Source: JALHFZ01 sp964483085 (GTDB lineage: Bacteria; Synergistota; Synergistia; Synergistales; Aminobacteriaceae). From it: a stretch of 64,000 nucleotides of DNA. Where the stretch lies: assembly GCA_964483085.1 (NCBI GenBank), contig CAYZZX010000002.1, positions 1 to 64,000 on the forward strand, written 5' to 3'. Shown here in pieces: positions 17,499 to 24,845 of the stretch (its first letter is position 1; each line of letters begins with the position of its first letter). The notes under the pieces were generated by a model. It worked only from the letters and a program-made list of their open reading frames with translations, made no database searches and was not told the origin of the DNA. The position numbers were made by a program, and so were the translations under genes.

Positions 17499-18296
17499 TT
17501 AAAAGTCGAAGAGTACCCATTTACCGTCTCTCTTCACCCATCGCACATAGAAGATAAAACCCCCCACATCCACGGCGTACTCGGAGGTCCGGAGAGTGCT
17601 GGAGGTGTCGGGGTCGGCATTCTCCGGGGCGCTCATGAAGCTCATATCCGCCTTTTCAAGAAGAGTGGCGAAGGAGGGCATCGCCTCGGGTTTTTGCTCA
17701 AAGAGGGCGGCGTAGACCTCCCGGCAGCTTTCGTCCACGAATCCGCTCGCCCCGGCGATGTCTCCGGCCGTGAGGGCATTCCTGAATCCGCTCAAGGATT
17801 CTTCGATGGCCTGTTTTTCCACCGGAAGGTCGGGGTAGGTTTTCCAGTCGGCACTATCCCTGCCTCCCGGCACATCCTCAGGAATTACGGGCATCCCTGA
17901 AAGTATGGAGGCAGTTGTCTGTTCATCGGGCTTTTGAGCTGCGAGAAGCCCTTCAAGAGAGGCGATCCGGTCTCGCAGCGGCTGAAGATCAGGGCGCCAG
18001 AAACGCATTCTGTTCTCAAGCCCCTTGTCCGGGTAGAGGGCATGGCTTTTCGCGAAGGCCTCCATGGCGCCGGGAATATCCCTTGCTTCCTCCATCCGGA
18101 GTCCCTCATTGCGGAAAAAGAGCGCCTCTTCAAGAACTGCTATCCGGTTTCGAAGGGCGGAATCGGAAGGCCTGAACGAGGCATCTTTTTCCTGTGCGGC
18201 CGCCCCATGGCCGAACAATAAAAGCGGAATCAGAAGAAGGATACACCCCGCGTTTCTAAAAAATGTAACGGAAAAATAACAGCGTAATAGCTTCAT
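17499..18296 (-). CDS. Exported TPR-like / NTF2-like protein
   Basis: This is a 265-residue protein of unknown function. A signal peptide (about 1-35, ILLLIPLLLFGHGAAAQ) is followed by a repeat (about 48-100, FRNEGLRMEEARDIPGAMEAF) of the same type as the TPR-like units in the protein encoded at 12270-14708. The C-terminal part (about 160-265) has an NTF2/SnoaL-like pattern: a helix with FRNALTAGDIAGASGFVDES, then strands ending VRWVKRDGKWVLFDF. It lies 25 bases before the phospholipase-like gene and 29 bases after the membrane-protein gene, so the operon is tight. The shared repeat suggests that the two proteins bind the same partner (inference). Confidence 0.7.
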   Translation of the reverse strand: MKLLRCYFSVTFFRNAGCILLLIPLLLFGHGAAAQEKDASFRPSDSALRNRIAVLEEALFFRNEGLRMEEARDIPGAMEAFAKSHALYPDKGLENRMRFWRPDLQPLRDRIASLEGLLAAQKPDEQTTASILSGMPVIPEDVPGGRDSADWKTYPDLPVEKQAIEESLSGFRNALTAGDIAGASGFVDESCREVYAALFEQKPEAMPSFATLLEKADMSFMSAPENADPDTSSTLRTSEYAVDVGGFIFYVRWVKRDGKWVLFDF

Positions 18297-18325
18297 GATC
18301 GATTTCCCCCCTGCCCTTGGCGGGC

Positions 18326-19534
18326 CTATCTCTTTTGTTCCGGTTCATGGCAGTCTTTGCTTGCGGTAATTCCCTCCAGTTCGGCGGAAAGAGGGATTTT
18401 ATGAAGGCGGAGTGCTTCAAAGATTTTCTCAGCCCCCGGAATGTTCGAACACAGGAACTTCACCCTTCCGCCGCTTGTGAGCCGGAATTCCACTCCCCAA
18501 TCCGTGCGGCTGGAAAGGAGCAGTGCCTGCCCTATCATTCGCCAGTTCACAAGACCTGCTATAAACATTATGGTCCGCAGCCACCGCGGAGGCCTGTAGT
18601 CGGCGAATTCCGCAGACACAATATCTGCGAAGGCGATTCGCTGCTCCTTCTCCATGGTCTGCAGAATCAGTGATTCCGGCAGAATCTGCAGGGCAAAGGA
18701 AGCGTATTTCGCCGACCAGCAGAGGATGGAGGCAAAAATCAGGCCGATCAGCCAGAAGAGGAGAGTGAACCACGCGCTGCCGTAGGAGAAGTCAAGTATG
18801 TCAGCCCGGTCGAAAATATGAACCGAGAGGACAAAGGGCATCCCTAGAAAGAGTGCCGCCATTGTAAAGGCTATAAGATCGGGAAGGATGACCGCTGACC
18901 AGCGGGGGTACAGGATCGCCCCGGCGGGATGCTTCTTCCGGGGAATAAACAGGTAGAGGGCAGCGCCGAGCAGAAGGGGCAAGGCCGTCAGAGAGCGGAA
19001 GGGGTGCGCGACTGCCGAGGGGACTCCATTTCCGATGGCAGTGCCCGGGCCCTCCATGACCATTCCGAGGTACTGCGGCCCTGAAGGAAAGGAATACTTC
19101 AGGTACCGGAAGCTCTCACTTTCTTCAACCAGTTCGGTGACGAGGGCGGAAAAGGGCTCTTCTTTTCCGTGGTAGTAAAAGTCTTTCCCGTACGTTTTGC
19201 CTGCCTCTCTCCAGGCAATGGGAGACCGGTCTGACGGCGACAGAATGCCGGTGAAAATATCCGGCCATGGAGCTCCCTTCACCACGGTCAGCCGATTTTC
19301 TGTCTTCGAATCGATGAACTCTGCAATAGATGTGAAGGGGGTGACCGAACGGATAAACTTTCCGGCAGCCCCCTGGGCTCCGAAGATGCCCTGAGAGGGG
19401 CTGTAGGCGGATTGGTACTCCTTCCCCATGTCCACTCTGTAGAGACGGATAAAACTCTCCCTCACAGTAAAATAAAAAACGATGGCGATGAAAAGCAGGG
19501 CGAGCGCTCCAAGCCTTCGATACAACTCTCTCAT
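18326..19534 (-). CDS. Hypothetical membrane protein with extracytoplasmic loop and C-terminal PH-like domain
   Basis: I do not recognise this 402-residue protein. One N-terminal helix (about 9-25) is followed by an extracytoplasmic segment of about 140 residues. A cluster of three further helices comes next (about 178-195, 212-238 and 250-275). The C-terminal 120 residues form a soluble region beginning LQILPESLILQTMEKEQRIAF, whose strand pattern resembles bacterial PH domains (tentative). It is the only integral membrane member of the five-gene exported operon and could be its membrane component. Shine-Dalgarno GGGGTG lies 6 bases upstream of the ATG. Confidence 0.68.
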   Translation of the reverse strand: MRELYRRLGALALLFIAIVFYFTVRESFIRLYRVDMGKEYQSAYSPSQGIFGAQGAAGKFIRSVTPFTSIAEFIDSKTENRLTVVKGAPWPDIFTGILSPSDRSPIAWREAGKTYGKDFYYHGKEEPFSALVTELVEESESFRYLKYSFPSGPQYLGMVMEGPGTAIGNGVPSAVAHPFRSLTALPLLLGAALYLFIPRKKHPAGAILYPRWSAVILPDLIAFTMAALFLGMPFVLSVHIFDRADILDFSYGSAWFTLLFWLIGLIFASILCWSAKYASFALQILPESLILQTMEKEQRIAFADIVSAEFADYRPPRWLRTIMFIAGLVNWRMIGQALLLSSRTDWGVEFRLTSGGRVKFLCSNIPGAEKIFEALRLHKIPLSAELEGITASKDCHEPEQKR

Positions 19535-19564
19535 GAATTCACCCCGATTTGCGACGGGTCCGGC

Positions 19565-21460
19565 TCATGGAAGCTCTATCTCCATCCAGGAGGCTCCGTC
19601 GACTAAGCGGAAAAACCCTCTCCTTGTGCCCAAAAGCATCCCTCCACGGGAATATGGAAGGGAGGACAGGACCTCTGCGTTGGAGAAGATTTCACGCTCC
19701 ATGGAAAAGGTGTTCTTCTCCTCTCCGGGGATGAGGCGCACAAGGAACCCACCCAAAAGAGCGAACAAGCCGCCTTTCTCTCCGGAGAAAACATCGGTGA
19801 GGTAGCTCAGAGGGGACCATGAATATCCGGAAATATTCGCCACCTTCACTTCACCGTCCCGGACAGAATATCCCCAGAAGCCGTTTCTCGAAGATCCCCA
19901 GATCATTTCCGTACCGGTGAAGGCTAAGGAGCGGATTCCATAGTTTATATACGTGTTCTTCCAGCTCACCCCTCCGTCTCCTGATACGGAAAAACCCCTG
20001 TCCGTGCCGAGGGCTATATGAACTCCGTCGGGGGAGTTCAAAGAGTATACGTACCCCCCCTCAATTCCTTCCACCTGCTGCCATGAGAAACCGTCGGGAG
20101 AGCGGTACAGTCCGCCCCGTCCTGTCGCCGCAAGGAGGCTGCCCTCTGCGGTCGTGATCATGGTGAAGGGAGGTTCCTCCGAGGGAAAGGGCAGTTCGGA
20201 CCAGATCCTTCCTCCATCCTCAGAGAGGAGGATCCCTCCCTTCGCTCCGGCGTACATCCGTCCACCGGACGCTGAAAGGATGAAAGACGCAGGCATTCTG
20301 CCTCCGGTACTTCCCGCACTTCGCCATGATACCCCTCCGTTTCTCGAGAGGTACAGCTTTCCCGAGCGGGTGAGGGCGAGAACGTCGCCCGTTTCGGTCT
20401 CGTCAAGCCCCACCACCGGGTCTGACGGAAGAATCGGCTTCAACGGTTTATGCTCGTTTTCAGCGAAGAAAAGCCCGCTGTCCGACGTCCCAGCGAGAAT
20501 GCCTCCGGAGAACGGCACGAGGGAGGTGACAGACATCCCTTCCTCTTCTCCGGGAGCAATCGGGTACCAGTATTGTCCATCGTCGGAAGAGACAAACAGG
20601 CCGTTTCCGTGGGTTGCGGCCCACACGGCACCCCTTTCGTCAACGGTGAGAGCCTGCACGGAAACATTGGAAGGAAGCCCTTCTGAAGAGGCGCTCCATG
20701 GGCCTCCATCTTTCCTTCGGAAAACGCCCCCTTCAAGAGTGCCGGCAAAGAGGGTTTTGGTGCCCGGATTCCATGCCAGAGAGAGGACAAAGGGATTTGC
20801 AGGCCCTTCGGCATCAGAATCCCATGTTTTTCCGCCGTCGTCGGTGAAAAGGACTCCATCTCCGAAAGAGGCCGCCCATATCCTCTGCGTGCCGGGATTG
20901 AGGATATCCATGATCGGAAATTCTCCTTTTTCGCCCATGGCTTTTTCAAAGTTCAGGTCATCTCCCGATGCCCAGAGGAGTCCCTTCTCCCAGTGCACTC
21001 CGACATACGTCCCCTTGAGAGAGGCGGTGAGGGATTTGATGGCGCCGCCGCTTTTCAGGGATTTCCACCTTTCTCCTCCGTCGGTTGAGCTCAGCAGCTC
21101 ATCGAAGGTGGAGAGAAAGAGCCGCCCATCCGGAGAAATAATCAGTGAAAAAAGGTGGGACGGAGGAATTTTTCCGCCAAGGTGCCTCCAGCTTTTCCCT
21201 CCGTTGACTGAGGAGTACAGCCCTCCCTTTTCGGAGGCAAGAACGAAAAGGCGGCCTTCGGAATCTTTTGTGACGGTCAGTATGGGCGGCCATTCAGTAT
21301 CGGCAGACCGCGCGGGACCTGCCAGCGCAGAGAAGGGAAGGGCAAGTTCCATCAGAAATAGTGTGAAAAAAGCTGCTATCAAGGCAAACAGACTCAATCT
21401 TGCCGGAGAAAAGGGGCAACGAGGATTTTTTTTGAACAGGCGTATTGTGAAAGAAGTCAT
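19565..21460 (-). CDS. Exported BNR/Asp-box repeat beta-propeller protein
   Basis: This 631-residue protein carries a signal peptide (about 18-48, ending LAGPARS) and about nine Asp-box repeats of the SxDGGxxW type. Examples are SSVNGGKSWRHL, SSTDGGERWKSL, FTDDGGKTWDS, LSRNGGVSWRSA, LSEDGGRIWSEL and SGDGGVSWKNT, spaced 40-90 residues apart. Such repeats occur in sialidases, sortilin/Vps10 proteins and Ycf48-like assembly factors; no sialidase catalytic set is evident, so a binding or scaffold role is more likely. It is the first gene of the minus-strand operon, with a -10 TATAAT upstream and GGAGGT 9 bases before the ATG. Confidence 0.82.
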   Translation of the reverse strand: MTSFTIRLFKKNPRCPFSPARLSLFALIAAFFTLFLMELALPFSALAGPARSADTEWPPILTVTKDSEGRLFVLASEKGGLYSSVNGGKSWRHLGGKIPPSHLFSLIISPDGRLFLSTFDELLSSTDGGERWKSLKSGGAIKSLTASLKGTYVGVHWEKGLLWASGDDLNFEKAMGEKGEFPIMDILNPGTQRIWAASFGDGVLFTDDGGKTWDSDAEGPANPFVLSLAWNPGTKTLFAGTLEGGVFRRKDGGPWSASSEGLPSNVSVQALTVDERGAVWAATHGNGLFVSSDDGQYWYPIAPGEEEGMSVTSLVPFSGGILAGTSDSGLFFAENEHKPLKPILPSDPVVGLDETETGDVLALTRSGKLYLSRNGGVSWRSAGSTGGRMPASFILSASGGRMYAGAKGGILLSEDGGRIWSELPFPSEEPPFTMITTAEGSLLAATGRGGLYRSPDGFSWQQVEGIEGGYVYSLNSPDGVHIALGTDRGFSVSGDGGVSWKNTYINYGIRSLAFTGTEMIWGSSRNGFWGYSVRDGEVKVANISGYSWSPLSYLTDVFSGEKGGLFALLGGFLVRLIPGEEKNTFSMEREIFSNAEVLSSLPYSRGGMLLGTRRGFFRLVDGASWMEIELP

Positions 21461-21523
21461 GTTCGCTGCACCTCCCGGAGAGAGAAAGAGTACCGCCTTT
21501 CAGTGAAAGGAGTGTGACGGGGC

Positions 21524-21529
21524 ATTATA
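21524..21529 (-). promoter_or_regulatory. Putative -10 element for the exported five-gene operon
   Basis: TATAAT on the minus strand lies 63 bases upstream of the first ATG (21460). No convincing -35 is seen at 16-18 bases, so this promoter may need an activator. Confidence 0.5.
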
Positions 21530-21629
21530 CTTCTGAGAATAATTTTACCACGAGGATCCGGTTTATTTCACGATGTATTCTGAATTATTTCCGCGGTACC
21601 TTGAACTGGTGCTGCTCTGCAAAAAAACC

Positions 21630-21657
21630 TTGCAATGGGAGATGGTACGTGTATTAT
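21630..21657 (+). promoter_or_regulatory. Putative sigma-70 promoter for alaS
   Basis: TTGCAA (21630-21635), a 16-base spacer and TATTAT (21652-21657) lie about 118 bases upstream of the alaS ATG. Confidence 0.5.
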
Positions 21658-21774
21658 AGTAGTTTTGAGGTAAATAATTGTTCTCTTGAGCATGCCCTGA
21701 GCAGATGCAGGCTGATGTAAGGGGCAGCGGGGAATAGGTAACGGAATCCGACTTTCGGGGGAGGAAATATATTC

Positions 21775-24426
21775 ATGAAGTGGAGATCCGGCAAGGAAAT
21801 ACGTTCGTTATTCATAGATTTTTGGGTATCAAAGGGAAGCAGGCATTATCCGAGCTTCTCCCTTATCCCCGAGGATCCCTCCCTGTTGTTCACTATAGCG
21901 GGGATGGTGCCCTTCAAGCCTTATTATCTGGGGATCGAAAAGCCTCCCGTGCCGAGGGCGGTGACGTCCCAGAAGTGCGTCCGCACCAACGACATCGAAA
22001 ACGTCGGACGGACCGCCCGGCACCATACTTTTTTCGAGATGCTGGGGAACTTCGCCTGGGGCGATTACTTCAAAAAAGAAGCTATCACCTGGGGGTGGGA
22101 ATTCCTCACGGAGGTCATCGGCCTTGAACCGGAGCGCCTCTCCGTCACCATATACAAGGACGACGAGGAGGCCTACGATGCGTGGAGGAACCTAGTGGGC
22201 GTTCCCGATGAGCGGATTTTTCGCTTCGATAAAAAAGACAACTTCTGGTTCATGGGAAGCCAGGGTCCCTGCGGTCCGTGCTCGGAGATCATGTACGACC
22301 AGGGACCATCCTTTTCGTGCGGAAAACCCGAATGTGCGGTGGGGTGCGACTGCGACCGGTACCTGGAGATATGGAACCTCGTCTTCACCCAGTTCGACCT
22401 GCAGAAGGACGGGTCTCTCGTTCCTCTGCCGAAGAAGAACATCGACACGGGAATGGGCCTCGAGCGGCTGACCTCCATCGTTCAGCGGGTGCGGACCGAT
22501 TTCGAGACGGACCTTTTCAAACCACTGATCGACCGGGCCTGTGCCCTGGGCGGAGTGCGCTACGGCGATAACCCGAAGACGGACCTCGCCGTGCGAGTCA
22601 TCGCTGACCACGTCCGCTCCGTCGTTTTCATGATCGCCGACGGCATTCTTCCCTCCAACGAAGGGCGGGGGTACGTCCTCCGGCGCCTTCTGCGGAGGGC
22701 CGAACGGTTCGGCCGCCTCCTCGGAGTGGACCGTCCCTTCCTTCTCGACTTCCTTCCCGATGTCCTCGAGCTGATGCAGGACCCCTACCGGGAATTGGCC
22801 GACAACCTTCTTACTATTCAATCCATCATCGAGGTGGAGGAGAAGCGCTTCGACCGCACCCTGCTGTCGGGTACAGAGCTCCTTGAGGAGGAGATTTCCC
22901 GACTCACAGCCTCGGGGCGGGGAGTTCTTCCCGGAGATGTGGCCTTTGCCCTGTACGACACCTACGGTTTTCCCCTTGAGCTGACCGCCGAGATCGTGGA
23001 GGAGCGGGGGCTCGCCGTGGACCGGGAGGGCTTCAACCGGGAGATGACCGCCCAGCGGGAGCGAGCCCGGGGCTCGAGTAAGCAGAAACGCAGCGAAATG
23101 GCCGGAGATGTGTGGTCCGATCTGAGCGAACGCTTCGGCGAAACACCCTTTTCTGGTCAAGCGGAAGGAGAGGCTGTCTCTGTGGTGACCGCCCTCGTGA
23201 TGAACGGAGAAGAGGTGCCCAGTCTCGAAGAAGGGGACGAGGGGGAGGTCCTGCTTGACAGCACACCCTTCTACGCCGAGAAGGGCGGTCAGGTGGGAGA
23301 CCGGGGAACCCTCTCCTCCCTTGAGGGGAAGGCCGAAGTTCTCGATACGGTGGTCCGGGGCAGAGGACTGTCCGCTCACCGGGTGAAAATCCTCTCGGGA
23401 ACCCTTACTACGGGAGACTCCCTCCGCCCCTGTGTGAATACGGATCGGCAGAGGGCCATTCGGAGAAACCACACGGCCACCCACCTCCTTCACGAGGCCC
23501 TCGGAAGAATATTGGGGGGGCACGTCCGCCAATCCGGTTCCCTGGTGGGGGAGGGCTTCCTTCGCTTCGACTTCACTCATTATGAGCCCCTTTCCGAAGA
23601 ACAGATCCTCTCCGTGGAGGAGAAGGTCAACGAAAAAATCCTGGAGAATCTCCCCCTCGAAATTGCAGAGGGAACCATGGAGGAGGCCCGGGCACAGGGT
23701 GCCAAGGCCCTTTTCGAGGAGAAGTACGGCGAAGTGGTGCGGATGGTGCGTATTCCCTCCTTCGCCCTTGAGCTGTGCGGCGGACTCCACGCCCTTTCCA
23801 CGGGAGAGATCGGCCTCTTCAAGATACTGCGTGAGGAGGGGATCGGCTCGGGCACGAGGCGGATCACCGCCGTCACGGGGAAGGGGGCATTGAAGCATTT
23901 TCAGCGTCTCTCGAGCGGAATGGGACAGTTGAGCGCCCTGCTCTCCGTGGAGGAGGATGCAGTTCTGCCCCGGGTGGAGCGCCTTCAGGAAGAGGTCAAA
24001 ACCCTCACGCGGAAGGTCGACGAGGTACGCCTGGCCAATCTCGGCACCTCCCTTGAGACTACTCTGAAAAAAGACGTGTTGCCCTCCGGCATCGAGGCCG
24101 CATGGGGGCGCTTCGACGGTCTTTCCGCCGATAACCTGCGGGAGATGGGGGACCGGGTGAAGAACGCCTCCCGGGGAAAAGGTATCGTGATTCTTCTCGC
24201 CTCGGCGGAGGGGGAGAACATCACCCTCGTAGCCATGGCCGACGAAGAGGCGGTGAAGAGGGGCGTCTCCGCTGGAAAGATCGTGAAGGAGAGCTCTGTT
24301 CGCCTCGGCGGCGGCGGTGGAGGACGGCCCAATCTTGCCCAGGGAGGCGGAAAGGATCCGTCCCTGCTCGAAGATGTTTTTCAAGCGTTTCTCTCTCTGG
24401 CGGAGGGGCAGATAAAACAAGGATGA
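21775..24426 (+). CDS. alaS: Alanyl-tRNA synthetase
   Basis: AlaS charges tRNA-Ala and hydrolyses misacylated Ser/Gly-tRNA-Ala. The 883-residue protein is full length. The class II catalytic domain starts RSLFIDFWVSKGSRHYPS and contains FTIAGMVPFKPYYLG and GNFAWGDYFKKEAI. The editing domain carries the zinc-site motif NHTATHLLHEALG (about 563-575) and CGGLHALSTGEIG (about 667). The C-Ala domain ends with LGGGGGGRPNLAQGGG. The ATG at 21775 follows a GGGGGAGG Shine-Dalgarno. It heads a long operon and overlaps ruvX as ATGA. Confidence 0.98.
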   Translation: MKWRSGKEIRSLFIDFWVSKGSRHYPSFSLIPEDPSLLFTIAGMVPFKPYYLGIEKPPVPRAVTSQKCVRTNDIENVGRTARHHTFFEMLGNFAWGDYFKKEAITWGWEFLTEVIGLEPERLSVTIYKDDEEAYDAWRNLVGVPDERIFRFDKKDNFWFMGSQGPCGPCSEIMYDQGPSFSCGKPECAVGCDCDRYLEIWNLVFTQFDLQKDGSLVPLPKKNIDTGMGLERLTSIVQRVRTDFETDLFKPLIDRACALGGVRYGDNPKTDLAVRVIADHVRSVVFMIADGILPSNEGRGYVLRRLLRRAERFGRLLGVDRPFLLDFLPDVLELMQDPYRELADNLLTIQSIIEVEEKRFDRTLLSGTELLEEEISRLTASGRGVLPGDVAFALYDTYGFPLELTAEIVEERGLAVDREGFNREMTAQRERARGSSKQKRSEMAGDVWSDLSERFGETPFSGQAEGEAVSVVTALVMNGEEVPSLEEGDEGEVLLDSTPFYAEKGGQVGDRGTLSSLEGKAEVLDTVVRGRGLSAHRVKILSGTLTTGDSLRPCVNTDRQRAIRRNHTATHLLHEALGRILGGHVRQSGSLVGEGFLRFDFTHYEPLSEEQILSVEEKVNEKILENLPLEIAEGTMEEARAQGAKALFEEKYGEVVRMVRIPSFALELCGGLHALSTGEIGLFKILREEGIGSGTRRITAVTGKGALKHFQRLSSGMGQLSALLSVEEDAVLPRVERLQEEVKTLTRKVDEVRLANLGTSLETTLKKDVLPSGIEAAWGRFDGLSADNLREMGDRVKNASRGKGIVILLASAEGENITLVAMADEEAVKRGVSAGKIVKESSVRLGGGGGGRPNLAQGGGKDPSLLEDVFQAFLSLAEGQIKQG

Positions 24427-24845
24427 GACGGATTCTCGCCCTCGACATGGGGACGGTCCGGATCGGGGTCGCCGTCAGCGACCCCCTCGGGATGTTCGCC
24501 ACGGGAATCGGCGTTCTTTCCGTCGAAGGGGAATGGGAAAAAGAGCTCGACGACCTCATGGTCCGCTACACTCCGTCAGTGCTCCTTATCGGCGTTCCCG
24601 TGCGGACCACCGGTCACAAGGGGCCGGAGGCCCTGCGGATTGAGGAGCAGGCGAAAAGCCTGTCGGAGCGGTATCCCGATGTGAAGGTGCTCCTTCACGA
24701 TGAACGATACTCCACGGTCATCGCCCAACAGGCCCTGATCGAGGCTAACGTCTCCCGGAAGGGCAGAAAGGGGAAGGTCGACCAGGTGGCCGCCGCCCTG
24801 ATCCTGCAGAGCTGGCTTGACCGGGCGGGGAGAGAGCCGGAATGA
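24423..24845 (+). CDS. ruvX: Putative Holliday junction resolvase / pre-16S rRNA nuclease YqgF
   Basis: This is an RNase H-fold nuclease of 140 residues. Motifs are LALDMGTVRIGVAVSDPLG (about 5-23, first catalytic Asp), GVPVRTTGHKGPEA (about 59-72) and a LHDERYSTVIAQ segment (about 96-107) with the second acidic residue. RuvX/YqgF family members process pre-16S rRNA and/or resolve junctions. It sits between alaS and mutS with 4-base overlaps on both sides, so translation is probably coupled. Confidence 0.93.
   Translation: MRRILALDMGTVRIGVAVSDPLGMFATGIGVLSVEGEWEKELDDLMVRYTPSVLLIGVPVRTTGHKGPEALRIEEQAKSLSERYPDVKVLLHDERYSTVIAQQALIEANVSRKGRKGKVDQVAAALILQSWLDRAGREPE

Larger units (their letters stand above)
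21461..21774. other. Divergent intergenic region between the exported operon and alaS
   Basis: This 314-base gap contains no gene that I can support. It holds the minus-strand -10 (21524-21529) and a plus-strand promoter (21630-21657), which leaves an alaS leader of about 110 bases. I looked for a T-box (conserved GGGTGG/ACCGCG antiterminator element) and did not find one. Only a small CCGA/TCGG hairpin is visible close to the alaS ribosome binding site. Confidence 0.55.

Noticed and set aside
19565..21460. Sialidase function for the Asp-box repeat protein
   Set aside because: Asp boxes alone do not define sialidases; I do not see the RIP motif or the arginine triad needed for catalysis.
21658..21774. 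T-box leader upstream of alaS (also checked for cysS and serS)
   Set aside because: I could not find the conserved T-box sequence or an antiterminator/terminator pair; serS and cysS have no long leader.
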